This document shows, one piece after another, positions 53,101 through 64,000 of a stretch of 64,000 nt of DNA (positions within the stretch are counted from its first letter, which is position 1; each line of letters starts with the position of its first letter). The stretch is from Acanthochlamys bracteata (taxonomy: Eukaryota > Streptophyta > Magnoliopsida > Pandanales > Velloziaceae). A program made the position numbers and the translations under genes. The stretch is from assembly GCA_019914995.1 (NCBI GenBank), contig CM034139.1, positions 439,001 through 503,000 of the forward strand. Direction: 5' to 3'. A model generated the notes under the pieces. It did not search any database. It had not been told where the DNA came from and worked only from the letters and a program-made list of their open reading frames with translations.

Positions 53101-56100
53101 AAGTTCTGAGAAAATCAATATTCCAGACTCAATATGAGAATCACTGGTGGAATGGAAAACTTAATAACTTGCTTAACTGATATCATGTTCTTCCAGTTTC
53201 TATGAAGTGTCAAAAAGTATATACAGACTGGATCTATATGCACGCAGCAGTGTTCTATCAGTGGAGGTACCTGAAAATGCAGCTGTGGATATTGCAGGGA
53301 ACAAGAATCTCAAATCAAACCTTCTGCAAGTGCACCACTGTAAGGATTTGATTTACCTAAGTCTATATCAATTATATATGCTTCTCTTAAAAACTCTTCA
53401 TATGGTTACACTCCTTTATGGGGAAAGAACAAGCACTTTAAGGTTGGTGTTCATATGAAATGCTGAATGTTATTATTGTATACATCACAGATTCTGTACC
53501 CATTATAGCTTTGGTAGTTTCTACCATTACTACAACTGCTTATGCCGCGACAGCAGTTGCCGCAGCTCTTCTCACTATCTCAACTGCAAGCCTTCTGTCT
53601 TCAGGAGCTTTTCCGAGAAGTCCTATGTATCTCACATCAGAACCAACAAGAAACGTAATGGTACGCTTAATAATAATGTATTAATCACTTTACCATTTGA
53701 TATGTTAGTATATTTGTATGCCCTTTTAGCATGAAACTTACCACTGAACGTATCCGAGGAGGTACTTGTTCTGTACCTCAATGAATGTTCCAATCACTTT
53801 CTTCTAGTTATATTTCTGGGTTGTAATGTAATTCCTCCTACCACATTCTAAGTAAAACTTTAATTCAAGCAGCATACTCAGGAAACTAGAACAATTTGAA
53901 AGTATAAAGTTTATTTTAACTTTTACGGTAAAATTTTATAGTATGCATTAGTTATCTCTTGAAGCATAGTCACGTGTAGTTTCTATGTTACAAGAGATTA
54001 GCCAATAAATATCGGTATACTATGTAAACCATCTAAACCAAGACTGTAAGGCCATTCCTTTTTTGACATTCTTTTCGGTTGTGCTTGTGTTCATATGTTT
54101 GCAGAGGATCACATTTCACATCCAGGTCTTTGCATTGGCCAGATGGTTAGCAGCTAATTTGCCCGTAGAGTACTATGAATTTGCTAAGGCAATACAATGG
54201 AGCATCCCATACCTTAACCTGCCATGGGAAAGTGGAGATACTAATTTTTGGGGAGAAAGTTCAACTTTTCAGCGCAAAACATATTCTGAGGTAAGCAGAT
54301 TGAAGGTTTTGGAGCCATCGCTAGTGGATGGGCATTCTGCAAAGCCACTCACTCCTATGGAATATATGACATTTCTTGAGGTTAGGGATAGTAACTTTCT
54401 TTACGAGATACCTTTTTAAAATACTACATATATGGAAATTCCATTGAAATCGTTTATGCTACTTTGTTCAGACTCAGAATTTGAAGCCCGAAGCTGAATT
54501 TTTGACAACTTCACAGGGTTCCAACAGGTACGGTGTATCCTTTTTTACTTGATTGTAATGGAAACTGTTGAATAGACAATTTTTTCAAGGCTTTAATTCT
54601 GATATATTCTAACACGCTCCCGTACCCACAAAGCTTTATTGGCATAATGCCTGGACACACAGGTATTCTTTTTTCCTTCAAAAGTAAAAGTTAATTTTGA
54701 TAGCTGAGGTGCGCATGGCTCAATCCGAAAATTTTTGGAGCGCCGACTTTGATGCTATATTCCAAACCAATTGATATAAAAGTTTAAACTAATGGATAAA
54801 AATTTGTTATTAGAAGAATATGCACATTGCCATCTTAAACGCACATAGGCCTGTATAAGATACATAGAAAGTTCAAAAATTCAAGCTATACCATTAGATA
54901 CGAAGAATTATGAATCTTGAACATGCACATAAAATTTCAGCTCAATCTGACCGTGAATGATCTCTATCCGACCTCTTGATCAAGATGACAGAAAAAAATT
55001 ATCTTTTGTAATTTTTGTCAATTTTTTTTTTCTATCATCTTGATCAAAAGGACAGATGGACGACCATTCGTGATTCAATTAACTGAAATTTTATCGATAT
55101 GTTAACGACTTATAGTTCTTTATATTCAATAATGGAGATTGAATTTTGAGCTTTCTATGCATCTTATATGGATCAATGTGCTCCAATATGCCTAAGACGA
55201 TAATGTGCACATATCTTCTTCCTTCGCTGTTATATCAGTTATTTATATTCCAACAGAAACTCCATCATGTGGTTTGAATTCATTGTCCATCTAATACAGT
55301 GTCTTGAAAGATGGTAAATGAGTAGTATCGTCTACATGACCTTGAGGAATGCATGTTTTTGTAACAGTTTCAGGAAAATATTTGCACAGGTGGAGATACT
55401 TCGGCAGAAACATGTTCTGGTTGGCTGTAATTAGCGGTGGCTTGTTACTGTTCCATGCTGTGGTTCTCCTCACACTGAAGTTCAAGAGGAAAACAACGAA
55501 TAAAAAGGATTTCGGAGCACTTGTGTTTCCAAGATTTGAGATATTCCTGGTGCTTTTAAGCTTGCCATGTCTCTGCCAAGCAGCAGCTACCATCATTAGA
55601 GGTAAATCAAGCGAGCATATGCAAATTCAATGTTCTGCAGATATGTATATAACTACATGGTTCAAACCTTTTCCTTGTTTCAGGAAAATCTACCGCAGGA
55701 ATTATAGTTGGTTCTCTGCTACTGGGGATTGTATTTTTCATTGTGCTATGCTTGCTGTTATTCCTCTCAGTCGGAATCACATTGGGTAAGCTTCTACAGT
55801 ACAAAGAAGTTCACAGAGAGGGACAGGAGTTCCACTGGTACCAAGAAATCGTGCGAGCATGTTTAGGTCCTGGAAAAAGAGGGCAATGGATATGGAAGAA
55901 CCAACCAAAAACTGTCCAACTTGCGAAGCTAGGGCCGCTGTTCGAGGACCTTCGTGGCCCGCCAAAATACATGCTCTCTCAGATTTCTGGCAGTACAGAG
56001 AGTGAGAAACGTGGGGAACAAATCATTGCCTCCGATGATGAAACAGAAGATGCAGAAGCTCCCTTCATCCAGAAGCTCTTCGGTATTTTAAGGATCTACT

Positions 56101-56849
56101 ACACGTTTCTTGAAACTGTCAAGCGTGTTGCTCTTGGAACATTTGTTGGGGCTTTTTCTTCTAGCTCGCGGTCTAAGATCCCAGCAGTAGTTATGCTTTC
56201 GATCACATCATTTCAGCTCTTCTTCATGGTGCTGAAGAAACCATTCATTAAAAAGAAAGTGCAGCTCGTGGAAATCATTTCAGTCGCAAGCGAAGTATGC
56301 CTGTTTGCTTCATGTCTGCTGCTGCTAGAGAACGATTTCACCGGCGCAGGTCAGAAGAAAGTCGGTTTGTTCATGCTCGGAGTGTTCTCAATCGGGTTCG
56401 TAGCACAGATGATCAACGAATGGTACGCACTGTACAGACAGCTTATTCAGTTGAGTTTAGGCAAAAACTCGATATATGCCGGGTTAAAAGCGGCATTTGC
56501 TGGTCTTTTGCTGTTCATACTCCCATCGAGCATGTCCAAAGAATTGCATGAGCAGTTTTCATCAAACGAAACAGGTGAAGAGGCAGGACCTTCTACAGCT
56601 ACCAGAAGCCCTGGAACAACAAGCGAGAACAAGCCATGGTTGAGACAACTTAGGGAACTAGCAAAGGCAAGCTTCAGTAGAGATGATCAGGGACAAACTG
56701 ATCCGTCGAGTAGCAGAACAAAGCGGAGCGGGAAGAGGAGTAGGAGCTCTTCAGTAACGACGTCGGCGGACTTTAAAGCGAAGGCAGACTCCAAAGCAAA
56801 ATCCAAAGGCCTGTACAAAGATTTGGAGACCATTTTTTCTTCCAAATGA
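50139..56849 (+). CDS. Large multi-pass membrane protein with bacterial-type Ig-like domains, 13 exons
   Basis: Exons: 50139-50324, 51119-51254, 51416-51549, 51808-52009, 52131-52369, 52467-52578, 52954-53098, 53197-53339, 53491-53660, 54105-54380, 54472-54527, 55390-55601, 55684-56849, giving 1058 aa. Intron 7 is GC-AG, the rest GT-AG. A signal peptide (MENTALLFLLILLMFYC...) leads to an outer region. In it, 108-216 (DTVAPTAYVTS... FSEPCTGG ... DAAGNRFT) and about 337-430 (DAQRPSV ... DIAGNKN) look like bacterial Ig-like domains. About eight or nine membrane helices follow (roughly 434-462, 605-630, 645-668, 673-705, 836-854, 864-886, 896-915, 934-951). The tail is Ser/Lys/Arg-rich. It is a conserved plant protein type to my knowledge, but I do not know its function. 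The layout recalls TRP-like channels, without proof. Confidence 0.82.
54812..55222. mobile_element. Foldback/MITE element in intron 11 of the membrane-protein gene
   Basis: Long imperfect inverted arms: GAAGAATATGCACATTGCC on the left and, read in reverse, GAAGATATGTGCACATTATC on the right, both continuing through ATAAGAT-CATAGAAAG. The centre ATCAAGATGACAGAAAAA and its inverse are shared with 31430-31796. The arms and the centre make it nearly a full hairpin. Confidence 0.7.
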
Positions 56850-58239
56850 GTTTGCATTGTTTCATGGACATCCTCCTAGCTAGCTCGACATCTACGACTC
56901 TTTTTCACTATTTATTGAGAGTGCTTTTTAAATAAAGTTTTATATTTTTAAAAAATAAATTATTTTTAAAAAAAATATAAAAATAAGTAATAAAAAAGTT
57001 TTATTATGATAGAATTGTTTTATATTTTTTAAATTTTTAAATAAATTTTTTACGTGGTTAAAAAAAAATTTTAAAACATAAACTACAAATATTAAAAAAT
57101 TATTTTTTAAAAAAGTTTTTGGTAAACACTTTTTAGTCTTTTATTTGCGTTTGGTTTAAGATAGTTTTTTAATATATATTTTATAAGTATTTAAAAAATT
57201 TATTTAAATTAGAAAGTATAGAAAAATTTTACATTATTTTTTAGAAATAAAAAAATAAAATTTGTTTCTAAAAAAAAATATTTTTTATTTTAAAAAAATT
57301 ATATTTCAAAAATACTCCTAAATTACTCTTTTGTTGCGTTAGGTCACGTTTGGTTGTCGGTTTCACTCTTATTTTATTAAAAAATATTATTTATATTTTT
57401 AATAAATTTTTTAAAATAAAAAATAAAGAAAATTGTATGTTATAAAATTTGTTACTATTTATTTTTATTTTTTTAGTCAAAAATAAAGTTTCATTTAAAA
57501 AAAAATTTCAAAATAACAAGGGAATAGTTAGAAGTGTTTAAAATAAAAAGTTTTTGAAAAATTTTCAAAAAATAAGCTTATTATTTATTGAAAAATAATA
57601 GTAATTATATTATATATAGATTTAAGAAGCATTTGAGAGTGATTATAAAATAAAACTTTTTTTAAAATAAAAATTATTTTATCTTTTTTTAAAAATGAGC
57701 TTTTTATTATTTTTTAAAAATAATAAAAATATACAATAAAAAGATCTCACTACGTAAAATTTTTACACTTTTTAAAATTTTTAAATAAATTTTCTAAATA
57801 CTTATAAAATATATATTGAAAAATATAAAATATAAAATAAAAAATAAAAAAATTATTTTTTTGATAAGTTAAATCAAACGGCCTCTTGTACAATTTATAT
57901 TATATTATCTAAAAGAATGTCTACCACAACATTGAACTTTTTCATTCTAAGGAGATGTTTTGCGTTGCTATCCGAGTGCTTTTTATCTCCAATTTTTTTT
58001 ATTTCTTAAAATTATTTTTTATAATATAATAAAAAAATTTTAATTTTGAAAAATAGATGATACATAATAAAATTATATATGTATAATTTTTAATATTGAT
58101 TTGAGTTAAAAGATAAACTTATATTCTGAAAATTTTAAAATAATTTGAAAAAAAATAACTATTTCAAGCAACCCTAAACAACTACGGAAAGTTCAACCAA
58201 GTGTAGCCTTTGTTTTTTGGGTGCTTTCCTGTCTTATGT

Positions 58240-58489
58240 AGGTGCGTTTCTTAGTACTTATAAAATAAAATTTTTTTGAAATAAAAAATATTTTTAGTTT
58301 TTAAAAAATAAATTTTATTTTTATTTTTAAAAAAATAATAAAAAATTTTATTTCGTAGAATTTTTTTATATTCTTTATATTTTTAAATAAATTTTTTATA
58401 TATTTATAAAATATATATTAAAAAATATAAAATAAAAAAAAGTTAATAAACATCGTTCGAAACGCTGCGCCAAACGTTCCCGTAATTTG
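58240..58489. mobile_element. Tourist-like MITE
   Basis: It runs from AGGTGCGTTTCTTAGTACTT to CTGCGCCAAACGTTCCC. The core shows AAAAATTTTATTTCGTAGAA, a worn form of the family core. Confidence 0.55.
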
Positions 58490-58761
58490 CACCCGTTATT
58501 TAAAACCAACCATCTGTTCTCGTGCAATCCTCGGATGTTTGAGAGTATTTTGAAAATAAAGTTTTTTTTAAAAAAATTTTTATAAAAAACTTTTTTTATT
58601 TTTATTTAAAAATTTTTATTTTATAGAATTATTTTATATTTTAAAATTTTTAAATAAAGTTTTTAATATTTATAAGAATGTATTAAAAATTATACTAAAA
58701 AATTAAAATGAAACGTTGGAACCATAATATATATATGTATTCAAGTTTTATCAATCATATA

Positions 58762-59020
58762 GGAGCTGTTTGGCACTGCTTATCGTAAGCAGTTTTTTAA
58801 TTTTTTTTTATTTTATATTTTTTTAATACATATTTTATAAGTATTTAAAAAATTTATTTAAAAATTTAGATAGTGTAGAAAAATTCTACGAAATGAGATC
58901 TTTTTATTGCATATTTTTATTTTTTTTGGAAGTAAAAATAATAAAACTCGTTTTTTAAAAAAGACAAAAATATTTTTTATTTCAGAAAAATCTATTTTAT
59001 AAGCACTATTAAACGCTCCC
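58762..59020. mobile_element. Tourist-like MITE with well-kept ends
   Basis: The left end GGAGCTGTTTGGCACTGCTT pairs with the right end (in reverse GGGAGCGTTTAATAGTGCTT). It is flanked by ATA on both sides. The core phrase GTAGAAAAATTCTACGAAAT then GAGATCTTTTTATTGCAT is intact. Confidence 0.7.
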
Positions 59021-60043
59021 ATAATAAATAGACGGATGCAAAATTAGGGATATGGTAAAATACTCTTGATGATAATAATATTATCATTTTGTTATCTGGC
59101 TGGGTCCCTATTTTTTTGTCCCGAACTGAAATTTTAAAAATTAAATTTTCAAAATAATTATTTAAAAATAAAATTGAAAATGTATTTTAATTTTTATATT
59201 TAATTATATTAAAGTGAGTTTAAAAATAAAAATTTTAATGTAAAATTTAACTTTTAAAATAATTTTTTTGGTGGAATATGAATTTATTTTTTATGTTTAT
59301 TTTGAATTTAAATAAAACTTTTTATAAAAATGAGTTAAAAGTGTAATAAACACACCCTTAGTTTAAGAGTGTATTTTTTTATTTTATATTTATTTTTGTC
59401 TAATAAAACGTAAATTTCACTTTTAGTTTAACATAAAATTATAAAAAGTAATGTTATTTTTAATAATATTGTACACAATAATTTATTTCAAAACAATTTA
59501 CTATTTTCAATGAATCACTTGCCGGAAATAAAAGGGTGCGTTTGATATTACATACCAAAAGCCATTTTTTATTTTTTTTATTTCATATTTTTTAATATAT
59601 ATTTTATAAGTATTTAAAAATTTTATTTAAAATTTTAGATAGTGTAGAAAAATTTTACATAATAAAATCTTTATTATATTATTTTATTATTTTTTTAAAA
59701 GTAATAAAATAAAACTTATTTTTAAAAAAAATTAAAAATATTTTTTATTTTAAAAAAATTTTATTTTCATAAGCAACGATTTTTAAAAAATTTGGGAGCC
59801 AGCGGAAAAGAAAAAGACTCCCTACGCTTTCTATCCATCTTTCATTAATAATCCATTAATCTTATTTCTAGATATCTAATAACGAAAAAATTACGCTATA
59901 TTCAATTAATAGAAATAATCCGTTAATCTTGTTTATGCTATAAAGAAAAACAAATTGGTCCACGTATCCATGAACATGAATCACTGCTGACATCATACAT
60001 CTGTTAAATGACACCCATTGTTTATTTGTTATTATTTTCTCAG

Positions 60044-60050
60044 TATAAAT
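60044..60050 (+). promoter_or_regulatory. TATA box of the glutaredoxin gene
   Basis: TATAAAT, about 119 bases before the ATG at 60163. That fits a transcript start near 60075 and a leader of roughly 85 bases. Confidence 0.5.
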
Positions 60051-60162
60051 CAATCGAAGGGACAAAAGTTTTCATTCGGAAAACTAGTGAGTTGATTGAT
60101 TCAGAATCACAATAACAGAAATAGAGAGACTGATTGATTGATCGAGATTGAGATCGAGAGAG

Positions 60163-63772
<3,610 letters not shown>

Positions 63773-64000
63773 AGATTACATCAAATGATCATTGCTTCAT
63801 CTGTCATAACTACGTGTTGAACTTGGTGTTCTTCCTGTTGAACTGTTGTGTTTGTATACATATCAGTAAATAAGAATCTCTGTAAGGGGAACATCTACGA
63901 GACTACGATAACACGTTTGTGTGTATTTGTCTGTTAGATTACTGTGGTTTATTTCAGAGGTGACCAATTACTAGGCTATGGCAATAGGTCACATATCCTC
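63773..64000 (+). other. Likely 3' UTR of the glutaredoxin gene
   Basis: Sequence after the stop has no frame of note and is less A+T-rich than intergenic DNA, as expected of a transcribed tail. It runs off the window. Confidence 0.5.

Larger units (their letters stand above)
56850..60162. other. Intergenic region packed with Tourist-like MITEs
   Basis: No gene is seen. Worn or good copies lie at about 57165-57330, 57629-57895 (end AAATCAAACGGCCTC), 58240-58489, 58762-59020 and 59533-59775. The remaining filler is A+T-rich. About 59800-60162 is the promoter and leader of the glutaredoxin gene. Confidence 0.5.

Overview
This window is nuclear DNA of a flowering plant, probably a eudicot. The genes are split by short GT-AG introns, one GC-AG intron is present, intergenic DNA is very A+T-rich, and small inverted-repeat transposons are abundant. 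The gene families are typically plant: RPS5-like CC-NB-LRR, cysteine-rich receptor-like kinase, restorer-of-fertility-like PPR, plastid uS13, AP-1 mu adaptin, class I glutaredoxin and T2 RNase-like proteins. I cannot name the species from sequence alone.

Layout, left to right: the 3' end of a PPR-like gene (3-146, +); a CC-NB-LRR resistance gene whose reading frame is broken twice (1064-3805, +), followed by a stray piece of a related LRR region (4359-4646); a decayed Ty1/copia fossil (about 4690-6860) with a MITE inside it; the plastid ribosomal protein S13 gene (7716-9626, -, two exons); the AP-1 mu subunit gene (11609-17091, +, 11 exons, 428 aa); a T2 RNase-like gene without its catalytic histidines (19204-20178, -); a DJ-1/PfpI pseudogene (about 24350-24765, +); an intronless P-class PPR gene of 772 aa (27690-30008, -); a second catalytically dead T2 RNase-like gene (30881-32349, -); a cysteine-rich receptor-like kinase (38779-42900, +, 7 exons, 652 aa); a 13-exon gene for a 1058-residue multi-pass membrane protein with bacterial-type Ig-like domains (50139-56849, +); and a class I glutaredoxin with a CPFC active site (60163-63772, +, 4 exons).

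The genes do not form a pathway. They are independent single genes, apart from the two RNase-like paralogues, which lie about 11 kb apart in the same orientation with the same two intron positions and flank the PPR gene.

Spaces between genes are filled by MITE families: Tourist-like elements with a TTA/TAA target duplication and a recurring GAGATC-centred core (at least a dozen copies); two 680-bp elements with TTA duplications; a hAT-type element with a perfect 8-bp duplication; a MULE-like element caught in a 588-bp tandem duplication; and a foldback family that entered introns of two genes. Exon boundaries were worked out by hand from splice signals, phase and family knowledge. Total lengths and phases close exactly for the seven intact multi-exon genes.
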